Shown here one piece after another: positions 1 through 7,665 of a DNA stretch of 15,834 bases. Each line of letters begins with the position of its first letter. Positions within the stretch are counted from its first letter, which is position 1. Origin of the DNA: Candidatus Aerophobota bacterium (lineage in GTDB: Bacteria; Aerophobota; Aerophobia; Aerophobales; B3-G15); the NCBI GenBank assembly GCA_021163905.1, contig JAGGTG010000222.1, positions 1 through 15,834 of the forward strand, given 5' to 3'. Under the pieces are notes generated by a model, which was not told where the DNA came from, did no database searches, and worked only from the letters and a program-made list of their open reading frames with translations. A program made the translations under genes and the position numbers.

Positions 1-40
1 GATTTAATAGCTATTTATTATTTTTGAATGGCTTCCATTT

Positions 41-69
41 TTTACCTCGATTAGCTTCGCTTAAATAAT
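41..69 (+). promoter_or_regulatory. Candidate sigma-A-type promoter for the transporter operon
   Basis: A TTTACC hexamer (41-46) is followed after 17 bases by AATAAT (64-69), matching TTGACA and TATAAT at four and five of six positions. Transcription would start near base 76, leaving a short leader that contains the strong Shine-Dalgarno sequence AAGGAGGG (97-104). The region is very AT-rich, so a chance match is possible. A small hairpin (AATGG/CCATT, 27-39) followed by five T bases lies just upstream and could be a weak terminator of a gene outside the window. Confidence 0.3.
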
Positions 70-109
70 AAAAATATAAGGAAGGTTAAAAATTATAAGG
101 AGGGAATAA

Positions 110-1264
110 ATGATCAGAAAAGCGGTGATTTTTTCAGTAGTTTTTTGTCTTTTTGCTGGTTTGTTCGTGGGAGCCGGGTTTTCAGGGGAACAGAAGGGGG
201 TGATAAAGATAGGCTGCCTTTTTGCCTTGAGCGGTCCGGCGAGGCATATCGGAGTTCCATCCAAGTACGTTGCAATGATGGCCCGGGATTATTTTGAAAA
301 GCAGGGAGGAATAAAAGGTAAAAAAATAGAGCTTGTTTTTGCCGATACCAAAGGAGAAAATTCTGTTGCTATAAGGGAATTTGAAAGGCTCGTTTACAGA
401 AAAAAGGTCATTGCAGTTATAGGTCCTACCAGAACTGGAACCTGCATGGCGCTTTTAAGATCTATAGAAAAGGCTAAAGTCCCGGTAGTTGCATGTGTTG
501 GAGGAACCCCGCCTGTTGTTCCTCCCAAAAAATGGGTATTTAAAACTCCTCAGAAAACTGTAACAGCTGTTGAGAGGATATATCAGTATCTAAAAAAGAA
601 GGGGATAGATAAAATCGCTATTATAACCTCTAACGATGCCTTTGGAGAGGAAGGAAGAGGTGATCTTATAAGAGTAGCAAAGAGGGAGAATATCAAAATT
701 GTGGGGGAGGAGTCATTTGGAACACAGGATATAGATATGACAATTCAGTTGAAAAAATTAGTCTCAACTCCTGCTCAGGCGATAATTTGCTGGACCATTG
801 GACCAGCAGGAGCTACAGTTGCAAGGAACTTCAGGTCTCTTGGATCGAAGAAACTCCTTATTCAATGTCATGGTCAACCCGATCCTATTTATTTAAAACT
901 CGGGGGAGATGCTGTAAATGGTACTATTATGCCATCAACTAAAACTGTAGTAGCCAACCAGTTAAGAGAAGATGATCCTCAAAGAGAAGTGGTTCAAAAT
1001 TTTGTTAAAATGTACGAGAAAGAATACGGTCCGGTGAGTACTCATTCTGGATATGCCTGGGATGCTTTTATGATTGTGGCAAATGCTATTAAAAAAGTCG
1101 GTACCGATCCGGCAAAAATAAGAGATGCTATTGAGCAAACAAGAGGGTATGTTGGTATATCAGGTATATACAATATGTCAAAAGAGGATCACTGTGGTCT
1201 GGGAGTTGATTCTTTAGTTATGATTACGGTAGAAAATGGTAAGTGGAAGATAATTGATTACTAA
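110..1264 (+). CDS. ABC transporter substrate-binding protein, LivJ/branched-chain amino acid family
   Basis: This is the extracytoplasmic binding protein of a Liv-type (HAAT family) ABC importer, expected to capture the ligand and deliver it to the two permeases encoded downstream. Residues 1 to about 25 form a Sec signal peptide with a basic start and hydrophobic core. The Cys at residue 13 is not in a lipobox, so the protein is probably soluble in a periplasm. The mature part starts with the family pattern IKIGCLFALSGP and continues as a two-lobe Peripl_BP_6 fold of normal length (384 residues). AAGGAGGG lies five bases before the ATG and fixes the start. The family binds branched-chain and aromatic amino acids, amides, urea and aromatic acids. 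The adjacent PaaK-like ligase and IorA point to an aromatic ligand, but this is inferred from context and not from binding-site residues. Confidence 0.9.
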   Translation: MIRKAVIFSVVFCLFAGLFVGAGFSGEQKGVIKIGCLFALSGPARHIGVPSKYVAMMARDYFEKQGGIKGKKIELVFADTKGENSVAIREFERLVYRKKVIAVIGPTRTGTCMALLRSIEKAKVPVVACVGGTPPVVPPKKWVFKTPQKTVTAVERIYQYLKKKGIDKIAIITSNDAFGEEGRGDLIRVAKRENIKIVGEESFGTQDIDMTIQLKKLVSTPAQAIICWTIGPAGATVARNFRSLGSKKLLIQCHGQPDPIYLKLGGDAVNGTIMPSTKTVVANQLREDDPQREVVQNFVKMYEKEYGPVSTHSGYAWDAFMIVANAIKKVGTDPAKIRDAIEQTRGYVGISGIYNMSKEDHCGLGVDSLVMITVENGKWKIIDY

Positions 1265-1284
1265 CTAATAAGAAGAGGTATCAA

Positions 1285-2601
1285 ATGAATGGCATTAAAA
1301 ATTCACTAAAAAGTATTTACTGGGACAGGGAAATTGAAACTGCTCCTCGAGAGGAAATTGAAAAGATTCAACTTAAAAGATTAAAAGATACAGTAGGATA
1401 CTTTTATAAATCAAACCCTGTTTATAGAAAGCACCTTGATTCAAAGGGTGTTAAACCCGAAGACATTAAAAGTCTTGAGGATATAAAGTATCTACCATTT
1501 ATGGATAAAAGTACCCTGAGGGAGAATTATCCCTTGGGGTACTTATGTGTGGATAAAAAAAAGATAAGAGAAGTGCATATGTCCTCTGGTTTTACAGGAA
1601 AGCCTGTAATGATGCTTTATACAGAACAGGATATAGATCAATGGGCAACTTGCATGGCAAGGTGTTACAGGATGGCTGGTATAGAGGAGGGAACTGTTAT
1701 CCAGATTACTCCTTCCTTTGGGCTTTTCAATGGGGGATTTGGATTTTACCATGGAGCAAGAAAAGCTGGTTTATTTGTAATTCCTACAGGTCCTGGTAAT
1801 ACTTTAAGACAGATAAAGCTTGCCAATGACCTGAAGACAGAGGTAATAACAGGGGTGGTTTCCTATGGAATAAGAATTATGGAGGTAATGAAGGACAATA
1901 ATTTGAGTATCCCTTCTTTAAAAAAAGGCCTATTTGGTGCCGAGGTTTTCTCTCAAAAAATGAAAAAAAGACTTAGCAGTGGCCTTGGAATCGAGGTGTT
2001 TGATATTTACGGAATGACCGAAACAGGAGGGGTGGGGACAACTGGTATGGACTGTCCTTTTCATAATGGAATACATGTCTGGGAGGATCAGTATATTGTA
2101 GAGGTAGTTGATCCTAACAGCGGAGAACCTGTTCCCGATGGACAGGAGGGAGAGCTTGTTTTTACCTCTCTTACCCGAAGAGCAGTTCCTGTGATAAGAT
2201 TCCGCAGTGGAGATCTTTCCAGTATAAAAAGCAGGGAAAAATGTGATTGTGGTAGAACTCATCTTCGAATTGATTATATAAAGGGAAGAGTGGATGATAT
2301 GCTTATAGTTAAAGGGGTTAATTTCTTCCCTGGTCAGGTAGAGGAGGTTTTAATGTCCATTCCAGGAGTTAGAGAACACTACCAGATAATAGTTGAGGAG
2401 AAAAATGGTATTAAAAATGCATATCTTCATGTTGAGGCAGAAGAAGGGGTGGATAGCTCTCAAATAGAGAAAAAGTTGGGAGAAACTCTGGGGGTGAGTC
2501 TTAAAAGTAAGATATTTAAACCAGGTCAACTGGAGCGAAAACCAGGCAAGGCAGAAAGGGTTGTTTACATGAGAGAAAAAAAGGAGAAAAGTAGAGGGTG
2601 A
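1285..2601 (+). CDS. Phenylacetate-CoA ligase family protein (PaaK-like, AMP-forming)
   Basis: Adenylate-forming enzyme of the phenylacetate-CoA ligase family, which activates aryl acids with ATP and CoA to aryl-CoA, AMP and PPi. Visible motifs are the phosphate-binding loop SSGFTGKP (100-107), the adenine/Mg motif YGMTETGG (242-249), RFRSGDL (305-311), the hinge region GRVDDMLIVKGVNFFPGQ (334-351) and the C-terminal GKAERV with the expected catalytic Lys422. C320 and C322 form the CxCGRT element usual for the family. Length (438) is normal. The usual loop is SSGTTGKP, so Phe at residue 102 is a deviation. The gene starts 20 bases after the binding protein and its stop overlaps the GTG start of livH by four bases. 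True substrate unknown: phenylacetate, hydroxyphenylacetate or indoleacetate are reasonable guesses. The family also contains members of unrelated function. Confidence 0.85.
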   Translation: MNGIKNSLKSIYWDREIETAPREEIEKIQLKRLKDTVGYFYKSNPVYRKHLDSKGVKPEDIKSLEDIKYLPFMDKSTLRENYPLGYLCVDKKKIREVHMSSGFTGKPVMMLYTEQDIDQWATCMARCYRMAGIEEGTVIQITPSFGLFNGGFGFYHGARKAGLFVIPTGPGNTLRQIKLANDLKTEVITGVVSYGIRIMEVMKDNNLSIPSLKKGLFGAEVFSQKMKKRLSSGLGIEVFDIYGMTETGGVGTTGMDCPFHNGIHVWEDQYIVEVVDPNSGEPVPDGQEGELVFTSLTRRAVPVIRFRSGDLSSIKSREKCDCGRTHLRIDYIKGRVDDMLIVKGVNFFPGQVEEVLMSIPGVREHYQIIVEEKNGIKNAYLHVEAEEGVDSSQIEKKLGETLGVSLKSKIFKPGQLERKPGKAERVVYMREKKEKSRG

Positions 2602-3449
2602 TCTTAGATATTCTCGTTCACGGTCTTGGATGGGCCAGTATATACGCAGTTATTGCGGTAGGATTTTCTTTGATATTCAGTGCCAGTAAAATCATCAACC
2701 TGGCACAGGGAGAGTTTGTAATGCTCGGGGGGCTTATAGGATATACTCTTTACTCGCTGAGGATCCCTCTTGTACTTATTCCCCTTTTTTCAGCGCTGCT
2801 GGTAGGAGTGGTGGGTGTAGCTATGGATAAATTAGCCATCTCTCCTGCAAGAGGAGCCTCTGCCACCTCTCTTATTATAATAACTATAGCTATTTCAATT
2901 ATTTTAAAGTCCCTGGCAGCTTTAATATGGGGACCTTCCAGTTTTAGAATTCCAGGTTTTTTTGGCAGTAACTTTATAACTCTATATGGTATGCTTGTTG
3001 ATCCTCAGTATCTTCTCATTATGGGAGTCTGCGCAGGATCAATTGTTACCCTCAACTTTTTTCTTAAAAGTACAAAACTGGGAAGATCGCTGCGTGCCTG
3101 TTCGATGGATCCTGTTGGAGTAAGAATAGTCGGAGTTTCCCCTGAGAAAATGAGGATGCTCTCATTTGTAATAAGTGGAGGATTAGCAGGTTTAATTGGA
3201 GCTTTAATTGCTCCTGTATTTTATGCAAGTTCCGAGGGAGGTCTTAATCTTGGTTTAAAAGGATTCTGTGCTGCGGTACTTGGAGGGATGGGAAGTATGC
3301 CTGGTGCTATTGCCGGGGGACTAATAATAGGATTATCAGAAGCTTTTGGGGCCTCTGTTGCCTCATCCTATAAAGATGTTATTGCCCCAATTTTGATGTT
3401 AATTGTTCTTTATATAAGGCCAAGAGGTATTCTTGGGGGTAGAAGTTGA
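2598..3449 (+). CDS. livH: Branched-chain amino acid-type ABC transporter permease (LivH family)
   Basis: First of the two membrane permeases of the Liv-type importer. The protein is almost entirely hydrophobic, with about seven or eight membrane segments. It carries the LivH family signature near the N-terminus (ASKIINLAQGEFVMLGG, about residues 28-45) and a conserved cytoplasmic loop rich in small and charged residues near the middle (STKLGRSLRACSMDP), the region that contacts the ATPase. Length (283) is usual. The start is GTG, inside the four-base GTGA overlap with the ligase stop, so translation is probably coupled. It would pair with the LivM-type permease that follows to form the channel. 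Confidence 0.93.
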   Translation: MILDILVHGLGWASIYAVIAVGFSLIFSASKIINLAQGEFVMLGGLIGYTLYSLRIPLVLIPLFSALLVGVVGVAMDKLAISPARGASATSLIIITIAISIILKSLAALIWGPSSFRIPGFFGSNFITLYGMLVDPQYLLIMGVCAGSIVTLNFFLKSTKLGRSLRACSMDPVGVRIVGVSPEKMRMLSFVISGGLAGLIGALIAPVFYASSEGGLNLGLKGFCAAVLGGMGSMPGAIAGGLIIGLSEAFGASVASSYKDVIAPILMLIVLYIRPRGILGGRS

Positions 3450-4462
3450 GAAAAACTTTTCTTTTAAAATGGGCAGTTTTTATTGGAGTTGTTTTAACAG
3501 CTCCTTTTATCTTTGAATACCTTTTGTCCTATTCTCTGGAGCCTATTCTTCAGGCAGGATTTTTTGTTATGCTCTCTGTTAGTTTAGCTCTTTTAGTTGG
3601 TCTTGCCGGGCAGATCTCCTTAGGCCATGCTGCATTTTTTGGAATAGGTGCTTATGCAGCTGCCATATTGGCAATAAAATTTAACCTATCTCCTTTTCTT
3701 ACCATTCCGGTAGGTACCCTAATAGGAGCAGTTGCGGGATTTTTAATTGGCTATCCTGTTTTAAAGCTTAAAAGTTACTATCTATCACTGGCAACTCTTG
3801 GTGTTGGGATGGCCATTCAGGAGTTTTTTAAGGCTGCAGATCCCTTAACTGGAGGAGAAATAGGGCTATACAATTTGCCCAACATAAAACTGGGAGGATT
3901 TGAATTTTCCTCCTCCTTTTCCCATTACTATATAGTATGGAGTTTTGCCTTGCTAACGGTATTTTTTTGTGAGTTTCTTTCCAGATCTCCTTTTGGAAGT
4001 AGATTGAGGGCAATTCACTCGGATGAGGAGGCAGCAGAGTGTGTGGGGATTGACGTTTTTAAAACAAAATTAAAGATTTTTATTTTTTCATCAGTTATTG
4101 CTGCTTTCGCAGGGACTCTTTTTACACACTGCTCATATGGAAGCATAGAACCTGGAGAGTTCAGTGTAACTCTTTCCATAAAGATCATCACAATGGTGGT
4201 TATAGGAGGAATGTATTCAATTTATGGAGCTGTAATAGGTGCTGTGGTTATCTCTTTACTTCCAGAACTGATAAGGCTAATTGGAAGCTTTGCCTCCATA
4301 GATCTTACCCAGGTGACTCATATTGAAGATGTAATATTTGGGATTATACTTGTTATATTTATAATATTTACCCCTGGCGGGATACTGAAAATAAGAGGGG
4401 AGAGTAACAATGCTGCAGATAAGAGAAGTTTTTCATCGCTTCGGAGGGTTAATAGCCCTTAA
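3446..4462 (+). CDS. livM: Branched-chain amino acid-type ABC transporter permease (LivM family)
   Basis: Second permease of the importer. The LivM signature LLVGLAGQISLGHAAFFGIGA is seen around residues 50-70 (split here as LLVGLAGQ and SLGHAAFFGIGA), with many hydrophobic segments on both sides and the ATPase-contacting loop SPFGSRLRAIHSDEEAAECVG in the second half. Translation starts at TTG in a four-base TTGA overlap with livH, with GGGGG upstream. The conserved protein would normally finish near the GGILKIRG segment. Here a polar tail of about 18 more residues continues 53 bases into livG. The overlap is real in the sequence as given. The tail is encoded by the second frame of the livG start and may have no function. 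Confidence 0.92.
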   Translation: MRKTFLLKWAVFIGVVLTAPFIFEYLLSYSLEPILQAGFFVMLSVSLALLVGLAGQISLGHAAFFGIGAYAAAILAIKFNLSPFLTIPVGTLIGAVAGFLIGYPVLKLKSYYLSLATLGVGMAIQEFFKAADPLTGGEIGLYNLPNIKLGGFEFSSSFSHYYIVWSFALLTVFFCEFLSRSPFGSRLRAIHSDEEAAECVGIDVFKTKLKIFIFSSVIAAFAGTLFTHCSYGSIEPGEFSVTLSIKIITMVVIGGMYSIYGAVIGAVVISLLPELIRLIGSFASIDLTQVTHIEDVIFGIILVIFIIFTPGGILKIRGESNNAADKRSFSSLRRVNSP

Positions 4463-5177
4463 TAACGTTTCCTTAGAGATAAATCAAGGGGAGCTGGTAG
4501 GGCTTATGGGACCAAATGGAGCTGGTAAGACCACCCTCTTTAATATAATAACCGGTTTTATCTCTCCTGTAAGTGGTAGTGTATATTTGGAAGGAGAGGA
4601 AATTACGCATTTATCTCCCCATGTAATCACACAAAAAGGGTTGGTTAGGACATTTCAGGATGTAAGGGTCTTTGAGCATTTAACTGTTATTGAGAACGTA
4701 GAGGTAGCGATACCAGAGGGTAGAAGTATAGGTCTTTTAGGGGGAATTTTCCCCACTTTAAAAACAAAATTTATAAAAGAATTTGTAAAAGAGAAGGCGA
4801 TGGAGTATATAAGGATGGTTGGTTTATCTTCTGTTGCAGAGAAAAGTCCTGATTCGTTAACCTTTGGGCAACAACGTCTTCTTGGAATTGCACGGGCTAT
4901 TGCCCTGAGGCCTAAAATGTTGCTACTTGATGAACCATCGGCTGGATTAAATCAGGATGAAACTATTATTCTCTCAGAGGTTATAAGGAAAATCCATCTA
5001 AAAGGGGTAACGATTTTTATTATTGAGCATGATATAGGAATGCTTTTAGATCTTACTCAGAGGATAATTGTTCTTGATAGAGGTAAAAAGATTATGGAGG
5101 GAACTCCGGAAAAGATAAGAGGAGAAAAATCGGTTATAGAGGCCTATTTTGGTAAAAAGAGAAAATGTCTTGTTTAG
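4410..5177 (+). CDS. livG: Branched-chain amino acid-type ABC transporter ATP-binding protein (LivG family)
   Basis: Cytoplasmic ATPase of the importer. It has Walker A GPNGAGKTT (34-42), a signature region LTFGQQ (150-155), Walker B LLLDEP (171-176) followed by the LivG-typical SAGLN, and an H-loop His207 in IEHDIG. The N-terminal FGGLIALNNVSLEI and the length of 255 residues separate LivG from LivF. The ATG is preceded by GGGGAGA at a good distance, and starting here reproduces the family N-terminus, so the 53-base overlap with livM comes from a long livM tail and not a wrong livG start. It forms a heterodimer with the LivF protein encoded next. All catalytic motifs look intact. Confidence 0.94.
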   Translation: MLQIREVFHRFGGLIALNNVSLEINQGELVGLMGPNGAGKTTLFNIITGFISPVSGSVYLEGEEITHLSPHVITQKGLVRTFQDVRVFEHLTVIENVEVAIPEGRSIGLLGGIFPTLKTKFIKEFVKEKAMEYIRMVGLSSVAEKSPDSLTFGQQRLLGIARAIALRPKMLLLDEPSAGLNQDETIILSEVIRKIHLKGVTIFIIEHDIGMLLDLTQRIIVLDRGKKIMEGTPEKIRGEKSVIEAYFGKKRKCLV

Positions 5178-5866
5178 AAATTATAGGGGTTGAGGCTGGA
5201 TACGGAAAGATAAGGGTAATCCAGGGAGTGAATATCAAAGTTGATGAGGGGAAGGTAACCCTTCTTGTCGGTCCCAATGGATCAGGTAAAAGCACTCTTG
5301 CAAAAGCAATTATTGGGTTAATTCCCCTGTCTAAAGGATCTATATTTTTAAACGGTAGAAAAATCAGTGGGATGATTACAGAGAAGTTAGTTAAAATGGG
5401 GTTAGCTTTTGTTCCGGAGACTCGCCACTTATTCCAGGATATGAGTGTAAGGGAGAACCTTTTAATGGGAGGTATAACTCTTCCTGATTCTAAAGTGGAA
5501 GAACAGATGGAGAAAGTTTATCAGCTTTTTCCGGTATTAAAAGAACGCTCTTCCCAGATAGCTGGAACTCTTTCTGGAGGTGAGCAACAAATGCTGGCAA
5601 TTGCCAGAGCCCTTATAACTAACTCAAAGGTATTGATACTTGATGAGCCCTGCAATGGAATAGCTCCCGGGGTTATTGACAAAATATTTGAGGTAATTAT
5701 ACATCTAAGACAAAAAGGGGTTGCCATTTTTCTTATAGATCAAAATGCAGAGGCCATAGAAATTGCAGATTATGCTTATGCAATGCGAATGGGAAGAATT
5801 GTTGCTGAAGGAAAACCAGATGAGGTTTTTTCTGTTAAGAATATAAAAAGGCTATTTTTATCCTGA
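5165..5866 (+). CDS. livF: Branched-chain amino acid-type ABC transporter ATP-binding protein (LivF family)
   Basis: Second ATPase of the importer. It shows Walker A GPNGSGKST, the ABC signature LSGGEQQ, and Walker B LILDEP followed by CNGIAP where LivF proteins usually have SLGLAP or SEGLAP. The H-loop position reads IDQNAEA, with Gln in place of His, which is the usual state in LivF. Length (233) is typical. The start overlaps the end of livG by 13 bases and has only a weak purine-rich ribosome site, so translation is likely coupled to livG. With the binding protein, LivH, LivM and LivG this completes a full five-component importer. Confidence 0.94.
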   Translation: MSCLEIIGVEAGYGKIRVIQGVNIKVDEGKVTLLVGPNGSGKSTLAKAIIGLIPLSKGSIFLNGRKISGMITEKLVKMGLAFVPETRHLFQDMSVRENLLMGGITLPDSKVEEQMEKVYQLFPVLKERSSQIAGTLSGGEQQMLAIARALITNSKVLILDEPCNGIAPGVIDKIFEVIIHLRQKGVAIFLIDQNAEAIEIADYAYAMRMGRIVAEGKPDEVFSVKNIKRLFLS

Positions 5867-5890
5867 GATTATATAAAGGAGATAAAGATA

Positions 5891-7660
5891 ATGGAGAAAT
5901 GGATGATTTTAAGCGGAAACGAGGCTATTGCCCGCGGAGCTTATGAAGCAGGAGTAAGTGTAGCTGCGGCTTATCCTGGAACTCCCAGTACTGAGGTTCT
6001 GGAGAGTCTTTCTAATTATAAAGATGAGGTTTACTGTGAATGGGCTCCCAATGAAAAGGTATCCTTAGAAGTGGCTGCTGGAGCTTCGCTGGTTGGTGTA
6101 AGGTCTATAGTGGCTATGAAACATGTGGGGTTGAATGTAGCTGCAGATCCCCTTATGACTTTGTCCTATATTGGAGTTGAGGGTGGTCTTGTTGTGGTAG
6201 TTGCTGATGACCCGGGGATGCATTCCTCACAGAATGAACAGGACTCAAGGAACTACGCCCGTTTTGCTAAAGTGCCTATTTTTGAGCCTTCTGACAGTCA
6301 GGAGGCAAAAGATTTTACAATTGCAGCTTTTGAATTATCGGAGAGGTTTAAAACCCCTGTTATCCTGCGCTCTACCACCAGGGTTTCACATTGTAAATCA
6401 CCTGTTAAAATTCTTGATAGAAAATATATCCCGAAACATCCAAAATTTTTAAAGAATCCAAAAAAATATGTTCCTGTACCAAGTTATGGAAGAAAAATGA
6501 GAAAGAAGCTGGAAGAAAGACTCGCCGAGTTACAAAACTATGCAAACAGATGCCCTCAAAATAAAATAATTACAGGGGGGGATAGTCTTGGAATAGTAAC
6601 ATCCGGTATTGCTTTTCAGTATGTTGCAGAGGAATTTCCAGATGCCTCTATACTGAAGCTTGGTCTTTCATACCCTTTTCCTGATGATCTTATAAGAGAG
6701 TTTTCTAAAAGGTTTGATGAGTTAGTTGTGGTGGAGGAGCTTGATAATTTCCTGGAGGAGCATATTCGAAGTTTAGGAATAAAGGTTAAGGGTAAGGTTT
6801 ATTTCCCGGGAGTGGGGGAGTTAAATCCAGATAAGGTAGCCCGGGGAAAGGCAAAAATGGAGGGAAAGGATACCGGGCAGGAAGAAAATGATACTGATAA
6901 TACCGATCTTCCAGCTCGTCCCCCTGTGTTTTGCCCTGGCTGCCCAAGTAGAGGGCTTTTTTATGCTCTTTCTAAGATTGATTGTGTTGTTACCGGAGAT
7001 ATAGGCTGCTATAGCTTAGGGGTATTTCCTCCCTATGAGAGAATGGATACTATTATATGTATGGGAGCAGGAATAACCGTAGCTCAAGGGATGGATAAAG
7101 CAGGTTTTAGAGACAAACCTTTAATTGGAATTGTTGGAGATTCTACATTTTTCCACTCAGGTATTACCGGACTTCTGGAGATATCTTATAACAGGGGGAT
7201 ATCCACTATAATTGTTGTAGATAACAGGATCACTGCGATGACCGGACATCAGGATCATCCTGGAACAGGTAGAACTTTAATGGGAGAGAAAACCTATACC
7301 ACCTATCCGGAGGATATTGCCCGAGCCTGTGGGATAGAAAATATCAGGATTGTGGATCCTTTAAATTTCAGGGAAACTTTAAATGCTTTAAGGGAAGAGA
7401 TAAAAAAAGAATCACCATCCCTAATTGTTGCAAGGCGCCCCTGTCCCTTAATTAAAAAAGAGAAAAAAGCTCCCTGGGTGGTAGATCAGGAAAAATGTAT
7501 ACAGTGCGGGGTGTGTCTTAAGGTTGGTTGTCCTGCTATATATAAAAAAATAGAAAAAGAGGATGGGGAAAATATTTATATAGATCCTTCTTTATGTCAG
7601 GGTTGTGGTTTTTGTGCTCAGGTTTGTCCTAAGAAGGCTATTGTGCAAGAGCAAAATTAA
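5891..7660 (+). CDS. iorA: Indolepyruvate:ferredoxin oxidoreductase, alpha subunit
   Basis: Large subunit of the thiamine-diphosphate enzyme that oxidatively decarboxylates aryl pyruvates (from Trp, Phe, Tyr) to aryl-acetyl-CoA and reduces ferredoxin. The N-terminal pyrimidine-binding region begins SGNEAIARGAYEAGV and includes AAYPGTPSTE. The ThDP/Mg2+ motif is GDS (416-418) with DN (444-445). CPGCP is at 348-352. The C-terminal ferredoxin domain has two cluster motifs: C536, C539, C542, C547 and C569, C572, C575, C579. Length (589) is normal. AAGGAGAT precedes the ATG at a suitable distance. It begins 24 bases after livF, so it belongs to the transporter operon. The beta subunit IorB, needed for the known enzyme, is not in this window. 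The usual CPGCPHR reads CPGCPSR here. Direction of the reaction in this cell is unknown. Confidence 0.93.
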   Translation: MEKWMILSGNEAIARGAYEAGVSVAAAYPGTPSTEVLESLSNYKDEVYCEWAPNEKVSLEVAAGASLVGVRSIVAMKHVGLNVAADPLMTLSYIGVEGGLVVVVADDPGMHSSQNEQDSRNYARFAKVPIFEPSDSQEAKDFTIAAFELSERFKTPVILRSTTRVSHCKSPVKILDRKYIPKHPKFLKNPKKYVPVPSYGRKMRKKLEERLAELQNYANRCPQNKIITGGDSLGIVTSGIAFQYVAEEFPDASILKLGLSYPFPDDLIREFSKRFDELVVVEELDNFLEEHIRSLGIKVKGKVYFPGVGELNPDKVARGKAKMEGKDTGQEENDTDNTDLPARPPVFCPGCPSRGLFYALSKIDCVVTGDIGCYSLGVFPPYERMDTIICMGAGITVAQGMDKAGFRDKPLIGIVGDSTFFHSGITGLLEISYNRGISTIIVVDNRITAMTGHQDHPGTGRTLMGEKTYTTYPEDIARACGIENIRIVDPLNFRETLNALREEIKKESPSLIVARRPCPLIKKEKKAPWVVDQEKCIQCGVCLKVGCPAIYKKIEKEDGENIYIDPSLCQGCGFCAQVCPKKAIVQEQN

Positions 7661-7665
7661 AAAAT

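Noticed and set aside
1930..2262. 110-codon open frame on the minus strand inside the PaaK-like ligase
   Set aside because: Antisense shadow of conserved ligase motifs, without supporting signals.
110..5866. Assigning the transporter firmly as a leucine/isoleucine/valine importer
   Set aside because: The family name is historical and the ligand range is wide; the neighbours favour an aromatic ligand, so no specific substrate is claimed.
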